From the NCBI GenBank assembly GCA_030639035.1, contig DAOWDM010000068.1, positions 1 to 6,848 on the forward strand: a stretch of DNA of 6,848 nt, given 5' to 3'. Source of the DNA: Alphaproteobacteria bacterium (GTDB taxonomy: Bacteria; Pseudomonadota; Alphaproteobacteria; DAOWDM01). Below, piece by piece: positions 1-6,307 of this stretch. Made by a program: the position numbers and the translations under genes. Numbering within the stretch: position 1 is the first letter of the stretch; each line of letters starts with the position of its first letter. Below the pieces are notes generated by a model. It searched no databases and had not been told where the DNA came from. It was given only the letters and a program-made list of their open reading frames with translations.

Positions 1-16
1 CATGTCGTTACCTTTT
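1..16 (-). promoter_or_regulatory. Ribosome binding site and start codon of a gene running off the left edge
   Basis: On the minus strand an ATG occupies positions 3 to 1. It is preceded, after a 7-nt spacer, by an AAAAGG purine run complementary to the 16S rRNA tail. The site lies 45 nt downstream of the stop of the TraK-like gene on the same strand, a normal spacing for a second cistron. None of the coding sequence is visible, so its identity cannot be read. If the upstream gene really is TraK-like, a mobilisation gene such as a relaxase or its accessory protein would be an expected neighbour, but that is inference only. Confidence 0.4.
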
Positions 17-48
17 TTGTGTTAAATGTTTGAGATTGTTTTCAAGCC

Positions 49-471
49 CTACCAGTTATCAGCCGACACTTTTGAAGGGTCATAAATAAATTGTGGCGGA
101 GCATTAGGATTCGGATTTTTAGGAGCGAATTTTGAAACTTTAGGCACGTCAGAAGAAACAGAAACATCTTCTTCAGACACGTCCGTTTTTTCTTCTTTCG
201 GATCTTCTCGGAAGTATTCTTCCAAATCAATCTGCCCCGATTCTTCTTCAGAAGCAGAATTAAAAACTGGCTGTATGGATTGATTGTTGAGAGAATTTAA
301 ATCAATGTATTTTGAAACGACACGGTAGAATTGAGCTAAGCTACAATTAAATCCACCTTGTTCTTTCAGCACATTAAATGTTTGATGTTTCGTTAAGCCT
401 TTGTTAAGAAAGCTTTTAATTTCGGGGATTTTGGCACAAATTTCATTTTTTGCTTGTCCATAACGATTCAT
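49..471 (-). CDS. Small protein with TraK-like N-terminal domain; possible mobilisation accessory protein
   Basis: A 140-residue cytoplasmic protein with no signal peptide or membrane segment. Residues about 16-56 (IPEIKSFLNKGLTKHQTFNVLKEQGG, then SLAQFYRVVSKY; split here only to describe it) follow a pattern known from TraK and related plasmid transfer proteins: an 'I-x-x-aL-x-x-G' helix, then 'vLkeqGgf', then a helix with aromatic and basic residues. Those proteins bind DNA near the transfer origin. Residues about 72-108 are an acidic, serine-rich linker, and the Pro/Asn-rich tail (about 112-140) ends in DNW. The start is supported by CGGAG at 485-481, 9 nt upstream, and the stop is TAG at 51-49. 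It runs divergently from the Lol operon, and a perfect palindrome lies just upstream (490-511). A generic helix-turn-helix-like DNA-binding protein is the main alternative. The gene is likely real, but the family assignment is tentative because it rests on pattern memory, not a search. Confidence 0.6.
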   Translation of the reverse strand: MNRYGQAKNEICAKIPEIKSFLNKGLTKHQTFNVLKEQGGFNCSLAQFYRVVSKYIDLNSLNNQSIQPVFNSASEEESGQIDLEEYFREDPKEEKTDVSEEDVSVSSDVPKVSKFAPKNPNPNAPPQFIYDPSKVSADNW

Positions 472-489
472 ACTTATAAACTCCGAATT

Positions 490-511
490 GGTAATTAATA
501 TTTTAATTACC
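490..511. repeat. Perfect 9-bp inverted repeat upstream of the TraK-like gene; possible operator
   Basis: The arms GGTAATTAA (490-498) and TTAATTACC (503-511) are exact reverse complements separated by the 4-nt loop TATT. The site begins 19 bp upstream of the minus-strand start codon and 5 bp beyond its ribosome binding site. On the minus strand its centre contains TAAAAT (505-500), a plausible -10 hexamer, so a protein bound here could block transcription of the minus-strand gene. No T-run follows a GC-rich stem, so it is not an intrinsic terminator. A second, weaker inverted repeat, GGTTA/TAACC, lies next to it at 519-532. The regulatory role is inferred. Confidence 0.5.
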
Positions 512-569
512 GACTCGGGGTTAAATATAACCGATATTCCTCTACACCTTCGGTTTCAGTATCTACTTT

Positions 570-628
570 CTTCTTTCAAAGAAGGAGATCCTGAACTAAA
601 TTCAGGATGACAGTTAGTGTGATGACAG
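570..628. repeat. Double-hairpin, dispersed-repeat-like element in the lolC leader region
   Basis: Two inverted repeats stand side by side. The first is CTTCTTT/AAAGAAG (570-576 and 578-584), with a single base between the arms. The second is ATCCTGAA/TTCAGGAT (588-595 and 601-608), with the 5-nt loop CTAAA. The octamer GATGACAG follows at 606-613 and recurs at 621-628. Units built around an 'atcctgaa...ttcaggatgaca' core are familiar as short intergenic repeats in several bacterial genomes, which suggests a member of a repeat family here. The stem lacks a following T-run on the plus strand, so it is not a convincing terminator for that direction. The element lies within the probable 5' leader or promoter region of lolC. 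Confidence 0.5.
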
Positions 629-645
629 AGTAGGGACATAAATTT

Positions 646-1896
646 ATGGCTTTTTCGGCTTTTGAAAGAAAAGTAGCGTGGCGTTATCTTGGGGCTCGTA
701 GGAAAGAGGGCTTTGTGTCAGTTATTGCTGGCTTTTCCCTGCTTGGGATAGGGCTTGGTGTGGCTACTCTCATTATTGTTATGGCTGTTATGAATGGCTT
801 TAGAGAGGAGCTTCTAACTCGAATACTTGGGCTTAACGGTCATCTTGGAGTTTATGGCTATTCAGGTGAACTGATAGAAGATTATGATGCTTTGTCTGAA
901 AAATTACGCAAGATAGACGGCGTTAAAACAGTAATGCCTATTATCGAAGGTCAGGTTATGGCTTCTGTCGGACAGCGAGCTCAAGGTGTTGTTGTGCGTG
1001 GAGCAAAAGCTTCGGATATTATGGATAGACCTGTTATTGCGGATAATATCAGCAGTGGTTCTTTAGATGATTTCAAAGGTGATGACGTTGTAATTATTGG
1101 GTACAGGCTGGCAGATAAACTTGGTGTAAATGTTGGTTCTTCCGTTACTTTAATATCCCCGAAAGGCAATGTTACAGCTTTTGGCACTGTTCCTCGTATG
1201 CGAGCCTATAAAGTCTCTGCTATTTTCAATGTTGGAATGCATGAGTACGATTCAGGTTTTATTTTCATGCCTCTTGAGGGTGCTAAACTGTTTTTCAATA
1301 TGCCAGATGCTGTTACTAATATTTCTATAATGATAAATGATATTAAAGAGTTAAAAGAACTGCTTCCAAGGGCAGCCTCTGTGATAGGAAGTGGCAAACG
1401 CATACATGACTGGGAGCGGGCTAACAGTGCTTTTTTCAATGCTGTTCAGGTTGAGCGTAACGTTATGTTTCTTATTCTTACGCTTATCATTATTGTGGCG
1501 GCGTTTAACATGATTTCAGGGCTTATTATGCTTGTTAAGGACAAGGGAAAAGACATTGCTATTCTTCGCACAATTGGTGCTACAAGAGGAATGATTATGC
1601 GGATTTTCTTCATGTGCGGAGCATCAATAGGAATTGCTGGAACTACAGCGGGCGTGGCTCTGGGGCTTTTGTTTTGTGATAATATCGAAACTATCAGGCA
1701 GTATCTTGAATCTTTTACTGGGACAGAACTTTTTTCTGCTGAAATTTATTTTCTTTCAAAATTACCAGCCGTAGTTGACCCTGTTGAAGTAATGTATGTA
1801 GTTCTTATGTCCCTTGGGCTTTCTTTTGCAGCTACTATTTACCCATCATGGCGGGCTGCTAAACTCGATCCTGTGGAGGCTCTTCGTTATGAATGA
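646..1896 (+). CDS. lolC: Lipoprotein-releasing ABC transporter, LolC/LolE-family permease
   Basis: The membrane subunit of the Lol system, which extracts outer-membrane lipoproteins from the inner membrane for transfer to LolA. At 416 residues it has the usual family length and layout. TM1 spans about 24-50 and ends in the family signature MNGF (49-52). A large periplasmic domain follows (about 52-270), with a hook-like segment around 170-190 (GTVPRMRAY) where LolC contacts LolA. TM2 is at about 272-297, TM3 at about 318-345 and TM4 at about 381-402. The cytoplasmic coupling stretch KDKGKDIAILRTIGAT (299-314) and the tail YPSWRAAKLDPVEALRYE are typical. ATG at 646 is the only start after an in-frame TAG at 631, with AGGGA 9 nt upstream. 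Only one permease gene lies beside lolD, so the transporter may be a homodimer (the LolF arrangement) rather than a LolC-LolE pair. The symbol could equally be lolE. Confidence 0.93.
   Translation: MAFSAFERKVAWRYLGARRKEGFVSVIAGFSLLGIGLGVATLIIVMAVMNGFREELLTRILGLNGHLGVYGYSGELIEDYDALSEKLRKIDGVKTVMPIIEGQVMASVGQRAQGVVVRGAKASDIMDRPVIADNISSGSLDDFKGDDVVIIGYRLADKLGVNVGSSVTLISPKGNVTAFGTVPRMRAYKVSAIFNVGMHEYDSGFIFMPLEGAKLFFNMPDAVTNISIMINDIKELKELLPRAASVIGSGKRIHDWERANSAFFNAVQVERNVMFLILTLIIIVAAFNMISGLIMLVKDKGKDIAILRTIGATRGMIMRIFFMCGASIGIAGTTAGVALGLLFCDNIETIRQYLESFTGTELFSAEIYFLSKLPAVVDPVEVMYVVLMSLGLSFAATIYPSWRAAKLDPVEALRYE
1875..1896 (+). promoter_or_regulatory. lolC-lolD overlap with internal ribosome binding site
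   Basis: The lolD ATG (1889-1891) lies inside the final codons of the permease gene, whose TGA is at 1894-1896, so the two genes overlap by 8 nt. A strong GGAGG at 1875-1879, within permease codons, is 9 nt upstream of the ATG. This arrangement fixes the lolD start and allows ribosomes finishing the permease to reinitiate on lolD. Confidence 0.85.
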
Positions 1897-2629
1897 TACT
1901 AAAGCTCCTGCTTTAATGCTTAGAGGCGTAAAGAAACAGTTTCGTCAGGGCAAAACAGTTCTAGAAGTCTTAAACGGCTCAGAGCTTGCTATTGAAAATG
2001 GTGAAATTGTTGCTCTTATAGGACCTTCTGGTTCAGGTAAATCTACGTTGCTTCAAATAGCAGGGTTATTGGAAAGACCTGATGAAGGGGAAGTTCTGAT
2101 ATGCGGTCGTTCGTGTTCTGATTTATCAGATAGAAAACGCACCAGATGCAGGCGAGAACTGCTTGGTTTTGTTTATCAGAATCATCATTTGCTACCAGAG
2201 TTTACCGCTCTTGAAAATGTTTTGATTCCTCAAATGATAGGAAGAAAGCACGACCCGAAAGCCGTTGACCGTGCATTATGGCTGCTTGGACGCATGGGGC
2301 TTGATAAGCGTGTTGCACACAGACCGTCCGAGCTTTCAGGCGGTGAACAGCAACGTGTAGCTGTTGCACGAGCTTTGGCAAATCTCCCAAGAATACTTCT
2401 TGCTGATGAGCCTACAGGAAACCTTGACCCTGTAACTTCTCATGCTGTTTTTGACGAGCTTCTACGTCTTGTTCGTGATACTGGACTTTCAGCGTTGATA
2501 TGTACTCATAATCCAGAGCTTGCGTATCGTATGGATAGACAGATTACATTAAAAGACGGTAAGCTTGTGCAGTTAAAAATGGAACAGCCAAGAAATTCAA
2601 GAGATTTTATATCCGAAGCTTTCAGATAA
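1889..2629 (+). CDS. lolD: Lipoprotein-releasing system ATP-binding protein LolD
   Basis: The cytoplasmic ATPase that powers lipoprotein release by the Lol permease. The 246-residue product shows every ABC ATPase motif: Walker A GPSGSGKST (45-53), Q-loop glutamine (Q97, in FVYQNHHLLPEFTALEN), signature LSGGEQQR (149-156), Walker B ILLADEPTGNLD (169-180, catalytic E174) and the switch histidine H207. The sequence FVYQ-hh-LLPEFTALENV is characteristic of the LolD/MacB/FtsE branch, and position next to the permease decides for LolD. The frame stays open back to an ATG at 1814, but that start lies well inside the permease gene. ATG 1889 is chosen because GGAGG (1875-1879) sits 9 nt upstream and the product then matches the family N-terminus. 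The start overlaps the permease stop in ATGAATGA, which suggests translational coupling and balanced synthesis. The product is complete, with no missing active-site residue. Confidence 0.95.
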   Translation: MNDTKAPALMLRGVKKQFRQGKTVLEVLNGSELAIENGEIVALIGPSGSGKSTLLQIAGLLERPDEGEVLICGRSCSDLSDRKRTRCRRELLGFVYQNHHLLPEFTALENVLIPQMIGRKHDPKAVDRALWLLGRMGLDKRVAHRPSELSGGEQQRVAVARALANLPRILLADEPTGNLDPVTSHAVFDELLRLVRDTGLSALICTHNPELAYRMDRQITLKDGKLVQLKMEQPRNSRDFISEAFR

Positions 2630-2656
2630 ATTCTGATAAATAAAAAGGAAAGCAAT

Positions 2657-5600
2657 ATGCCAGCGGATTTTGTTCATCTGCGTGTTCATAGTGAATATTC
2701 GCTTCTTGAAGGGGCAGTCAGAATCTCGGATATGACGAAATTCTGCAAGGCGTTGCGTATGCCTGCTGTAGCTATTACAGATAACGGAAATTTGTTTGGA
2801 ACAGTTGAGTTTTCACAAAAATGTTCAGAGGCTGGAGTTCAGCCTATTATCGGCTGCAAGCTTTATGTAAAAAATGAAAAAGCCTCATCAATAAAAACAG
2901 CTAGCTATAAAACTCACTTTGATGAAATAGTATTACTTGTACAGAATTCAAAGGGTTACGCTAATTTGTTAAAGTTGGTTAGTAGGTCTTTTATTAAAGT
3001 TGATGAAGATGATAAGTCAGGCGTTCCTCATGTATTAGTTGATGATATTGAAAAGTATAATGAAGGTTTAATTCTGCTTACTGGAGGTATTGCTGGTCTT
3101 TTTGGGTATCATCTGATTGCTGGAAATATAAAAGCTGCTGAAGAAACTCTGATTCGTTTCAACAAAGCATTTAAAGATAGAATTTATATTGAACTGATGC
3201 GTCACGGGCTTGAAGAAGAACAGAAAATTGAAGCACATCTTATTGATATTGCTTATAAATATGATATTCCACTTGTTGCAACTAATGATGCTTTTTTTAC
3301 CACCAAAGGAATGTATGAAGCTCATGATGCACTTATCTGTATTAAAGATGGAAGTTATGTTGTTCAAGATGACAGACGCAGATTAACTCCCGAGCATTAT
3401 TTCAAGACACCAGAAGAAATGCGTGAGCTGTTCGCAGATTTACCTGAAGCTGTTGACAATACTGTTGTAATAGCAAAACGCTGTGCATATATGTTTGAAC
3501 CTGTAGCACCATGTTTGCCAGCTTTCCCTGTGAAAGAAGGTCGTACAGAGGCAGAAGAACTGCGTGAAAACGCTGCTACTGGGCTTGAAAAAAGACTAGA
3601 AGTTCATGTCTATCAGGAAGGTATGAACGGGCATGATAAAGAGCTTGCTGCAAAACCTTATTATCAGCGTCTTGAATATGAGCTTAAGATACTTGAGGAT
3701 ATGGGCTTCCCAGGGTATTTTTTGATAGTTGCAGATTTTATCAAGTGGTCGAATAATAACAATGTTCCAGTAGGTCCTGGGCGTGGTTCAGGTGCTGGTT
3801 CTGTTGTAGCTTGGGCTTTGACAATTACCGACCTTGACCCATTGAAATTTGGCTTGCTTTTCGAGCGTTTCCTTAATCCTGAACGTGTAAGTATGCCCGA
3901 TTTTGATATTGATTTCTGTCAGGAAAAACGTGGGAAAGTCATAGAGTACGTTCAGAATGAATACGGTTTTGACAGAGTTGCTCAGATTGTAACTTTTGGA
4001 AAATTAAAAGCTCGTGCAGTTTTGCGTGATGTCGGGCGAGTGCTTCAAATACCTTATGGGCAAGTCGACCGTATATGCAAACTCATTCCAAACGAACCTG
4101 GGAGCGAAATGACTCTCAAGGAAGCTATAGAGAGCGAAACACAGCTTAGAGAAATGAGAGACAACGAGGCAATCGTTGCTAAACTTCTTGATGTTGGAAT
4201 GAAGCTGGAAGGCTTAAACAGACATGCTTCAACGCATGCCGCTGGCGTTGTTATTGGAGGTAAACCTTTAGATGAGATTGTACCTCTTTATAAAGATTCT
4301 AATTCGGACATGCCTGTAACTCAATTTAATATGAAATATGTTGAGTCTACAGGGCTTGTGAAATTCGATTTTCTTGGTCTAAAAACCCTTACAGTGCTGG
4401 CAAAAGCTGTAGAATTAGTGAAAAAAGACAAGGGGATAGACATTGATTTAAGTGCTTTACCTCATGATGATAAAAAAACATTCGAGTTGCTGTCCAGAGC
4501 TGAAACTTTTGGCGTTTTCCAGCTTGAAAGTGTAGGTATGCGTGATGTTTTGCGTAAGCTAAAGCCTGACTCTATTGAAGAAATTATCGCTATTGTTGCA
4601 TTGTATCGACCAGGTCCTATGGATAATATTCCAAGCTATATAAACCGTAAATTCGGCAAGGAAAAGCTGGATTATATGCACCCAACTCTTGAGCCTATTT
4701 TAAAGGAAACCTTTGGCGTTATTATTTACCAAGAACAGGTGATGCAGATTGCTCAAGTGCTTTCTGGTTACTCTCTTGGCGGAGCGGATATTCTGCGTCG
4801 TGCTATGGGTAAAAAGAAAAAAGAGGAAATGGACAAGCAACGAAAGGTGTTTATTGATGGAGCTACGGCTCGTCAGATACCTGAAGCTAAATCTTCAATG
4901 ATATTTGACCAAGTTGCAAAGTTTGCAGGCTATGGATTTAACAAATCTCATGCTGCCGCTTATGCTTTTATTGCGTATCAAACTGCATATCTAAAGGCTA
5001 ATTATCCTGTAGAGTTCATGGCGGCATCTATGACTCTTGATATTCATAACACAGATAAGCTTGCTGCTTTTAAAGAAGAACTTGTCAATATTGGAGTTGA
5101 GCTGCTTCCTCCTGATATTAACAGTTCTGATATAACTTTTACCGTTGAAAATGATGCTGTTCGTTATGCACTTCCTGCTATTAAAAGTGTAGGGGAGGGG
5201 GCTGTAAAAATATCAATAAATGAACGTAAAAAAAATGGCTCATACAAGGACATTTCGGACTTTACACAGCGTCTTGATGCAAGTGCAATAAACAAGCGAC
5301 AGCTTGAAAATCTTGTAAAATCTGGAGCTTTTGACTGCATCGAATCAAACAGAGCAAAGGTGTTTAACGGAATAAGCAAAATTATCGGTCATGCTTCAGC
5401 TGCAACAAATGACAGGAACAGTTCTCAAGTAAGTTTGTTTGGAGAAATGGAGCTTCCAAAAATTTCTTTGCCTGAATGCCCTGATTGGCCAATGATAGAA
5501 CGTCTTGAGCGAGAAGCTGAAGCTATTGGTTTCTTCCTTTCAGCTCACCCTTTGGATAATTATGAAAGCAAAACTTTAGAGCGTTTGCGTGTTGTTAAAT

Positions 5601-6115
5601 CTTCCAGTTTGTTGCATCGAAGAGGTACTTCATCACTCAAAATGGTAGGTATTTTAAACTCCAAAAGAGAACGTATAAGCAAATCTGGCAACCGTTATGC
5701 TTTTGCAGATTTTTCTGATGCTTATGGAAGTTTTAGCGTTACGTTTTTTTCTGAAATACTAGGCAAAACACGGGACATGCTTGAATCTGGACAGCCGTTG
5801 CTTCTTACGTTAAATGCTGAAAGAGTTTCTGATGATGAGCAGCCACGTTTGACAGCCAGTAATGTTCAAATGCTTGATGAAGCTGTATCCAGAGCTGCAA
5901 AAGGTCTTATTATTACTTTTGACAGAACAGATGTTATAGAACCACTTAACGATATTATCAAAGCTGATGGCAGAGGAAAAGGCAAGATTCATCTTGTGGT
6001 AAGGCTTGAAGATAGGGACGTTGAAATAGTGCTTGAAGGAAAATTCGCTATTTCTGCACACACAATAGGAGCTTTGAGAAAACAAGCTGGAATACTTGAA
6101 GTTCGTGAATTGTAA
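2657..6115 (+). CDS. dnaE: DNA polymerase III alpha subunit (replicative polymerase DnaE)
   Basis: The catalytic subunit of the replicative DNA polymerase III holoenzyme. The 1152-residue product is full length for a DnaE1-type alpha. In order: a PHP domain (about 5-280, opening FVHLRVHSEYSLLEGA); the C-family polymerase palm, with VGPGRGSGAGS (372-382) and PDFDIDFC (414-421) supplying D417 and D419, and D571 in VKFDFLGLKTLT as the third catalytic aspartate; thumb and fingers, with RPGPMDNIP (651-659) and GYGFNKSHAAAYA (758-770); a helix-hairpin-helix region (about 810-895); the clamp-binding motif QVSLFG (924-929); an OB fold (about 995-1075); and a C-terminal tau-binding-type domain. Several PHP metal ligands appear replaced (R9, N43, K68, E90, F213), so proofreading presumably depends on a separate DnaQ. 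ATG 2657 follows AAGGA (2645-2649) by 7 nt, and no other ATG lies between it and the in-frame lolD stop. The 27-nt gap suggests co-transcription with lolD. Confidence 0.98.
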   Translation: MPADFVHLRVHSEYSLLEGAVRISDMTKFCKALRMPAVAITDNGNLFGTVEFSQKCSEAGVQPIIGCKLYVKNEKASSIKTASYKTHFDEIVLLVQNSKGYANLLKLVSRSFIKVDEDDKSGVPHVLVDDIEKYNEGLILLTGGIAGLFGYHLIAGNIKAAEETLIRFNKAFKDRIYIELMRHGLEEEQKIEAHLIDIAYKYDIPLVATNDAFFTTKGMYEAHDALICIKDGSYVVQDDRRRLTPEHYFKTPEEMRELFADLPEAVDNTVVIAKRCAYMFEPVAPCLPAFPVKEGRTEAEELRENAATGLEKRLEVHVYQEGMNGHDKELAAKPYYQRLEYELKILEDMGFPGYFLIVADFIKWSNNNNVPVGPGRGSGAGSVVAWALTITDLDPLKFGLLFERFLNPERVSMPDFDIDFCQEKRGKVIEYVQNEYGFDRVAQIVTFGKLKARAVLRDVGRVLQIPYGQVDRICKLIPNEPGSEMTLKEAIESETQLREMRDNEAIVAKLLDVGMKLEGLNRHASTHAAGVVIGGKPLDEIVPLYKDSNSDMPVTQFNMKYVESTGLVKFDFLGLKTLTVLAKAVELVKKDKGIDIDLSALPHDDKKTFELLSRAETFGVFQLESVGMRDVLRKLKPDSIEEIIAIVALYRPGPMDNIPSYINRKFGKEKLDYMHPTLEPILKETFGVIIYQEQVMQIAQVLSGYSLGGADILRRAMGKKKKEEMDKQRKVFIDGATARQIPEAKSSMIFDQVAKFAGYGFNKSHAAAYAFIAYQTAYLKANYPVEFMAASMTLDIHNTDKLAAFKEELVNIGVELLPPDINSSDITFTVENDAVRYALPAIKSVGEGAVKISINERKKNGSYKDISDFTQRLDASAINKRQLENLVKSGAFDCIESNRAKVFNGISKIIGHASAATNDRNSSQVSLFGEMELPKISLPECPDWPMIERLEREAEAIGFFLSAHPLDNYESKTLERLRVVKSSSLLHRRGTSSLKMVGILNSKRERISKSGNRYAFADFSDAYGSFSVTFFSEILGKTRDMLESGQPLLLTLNAERVSDDEQPRLTASNVQMLDEAVSRAAKGLIITFDRTDVIEPLNDIIKADGRGKGKIHLVVRLEDRDVEIVLEGKFAISAHTIGALRKQAGILEVREL

Positions 6116-6193
6116 AAAAAAAGACGAATATAAGCGTTTTAATGACTTGCTAAACCTATAAGAAAGCAGTAAAAACATACGTTACAATAATTT

Positions 6194-6219
6194 CGCACGT
6201 GGGGTTTGCGGTTTTTTTT
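6194..6219 (+). terminator. Weak terminator-like hairpin with 8-T tract between dnaE and rpsB
   Basis: CGCA (6194-6197) can pair with TGCG (6207-6210), extended by a U-G wobble pair (6193 with 6211), around a 9-nt loop. Eight consecutive T residues follow at 6212-6219. The T-run and its position about 80-100 nt after the dnaE stop suit an intrinsic terminator that closes the lol-dnaE unit. The stem is short, however, so efficiency could be low and readthrough into rpsB is possible. No competing hairpin of similar strength is seen in the rest of 6116-6193. Confidence 0.45.
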
Positions 6220-6221
6220 CT

Positions 6222-6240
6222 TAAAATAAGGAATTAAAAT
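6222..6240 (+). promoter_or_regulatory. Candidate -10 region for rpsB
   Basis: Two TAAAAT hexamers (6222-6227 and 6235-6240), each matching TATAAT at five of six positions, lie directly after the T-tract and upstream of the rpsB leader structure. Neither has a recognisable TTGACA-like box at a 16-18 bp spacing, so which one is used, if either, cannot be decided from sequence. A ribosomal protein gene behind a terminator-like structure would be expected to have its own promoter, and that expectation is the main support. Confidence 0.3.
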
Positions 6241-6307
6241 CGTTCCGGTGTCAGTTTTCTGACTTGTTCCCACGGAGGTTTAACTGGAAAAAGCAAAGGT
6301 TTATATT
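6241..6307 (+). promoter_or_regulatory. Structured rpsB 5' leader, possible S2 autoregulatory element, plus ribosome binding site
   Basis: The transcript can form a hairpin GTCAG (6250-6254) / CTGAC (6259-6263) closed by a TTTT loop. Around it, CCG (6245-6247) pairs with CGG (6273-6275), and T6249 with A6272, leaving G6248 bulged. The outer stem includes part of a GGAGG (6274-6278) that is 29 nt from the ATG, too far to be the ribosome binding site. The likely functional site is AAAGG (6295-6299), 8 nt before the ATG. rpsB leaders in other proteobacteria bind S2 and repress rpsB-tsf translation. That this leader does the same is inference, and I do not recognise it as a named RNA family. Confidence 0.45.

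Noticed and set aside
588..608. The ATCCTGAA/TTCAGGAT hairpin as an intrinsic terminator
   Set aside because: No T-run follows it on the plus strand. On the minus strand the following bases are only pyrimidine-rich, and no gene ends there.
1814..1888. A longer LolD beginning at ATG 1814
   Set aside because: The extra 25 residues lie inside the permease gene and do not look like an ABC ATPase N-terminus. ATG 1889 has GGAGG at good spacing.
3068..3367. Minus-strand open frame of 99 codons inside dnaE
   Set aside because: It lies entirely within the well-conserved dnaE coding frame and its translation is low-complexity, with no recognisable domain. It is a shadow of dnaE.
6146..6169. A CTTGCT...AGCAG hairpin after dnaE as the dnaE terminator
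   Set aside because: The stem is four or five pairs with a 13-nt loop, and an A-rich stretch follows rather than T-rich sequence.
6147..6175. TTGCTA - 17 bp - TAAAAA as an rpsB promoter
   Set aside because: Both boxes match consensus at only four of six positions, which is expected by chance in AT-rich intergenic DNA.
5810..6178. Minus-strand open frame overlapping the dnaE 3' end
   Set aside because: Most of it is antisense to the conserved OB-fold and C-terminal coding region. The translation is rich in Ser, Phe and Cys, as expected of a shadow frame.
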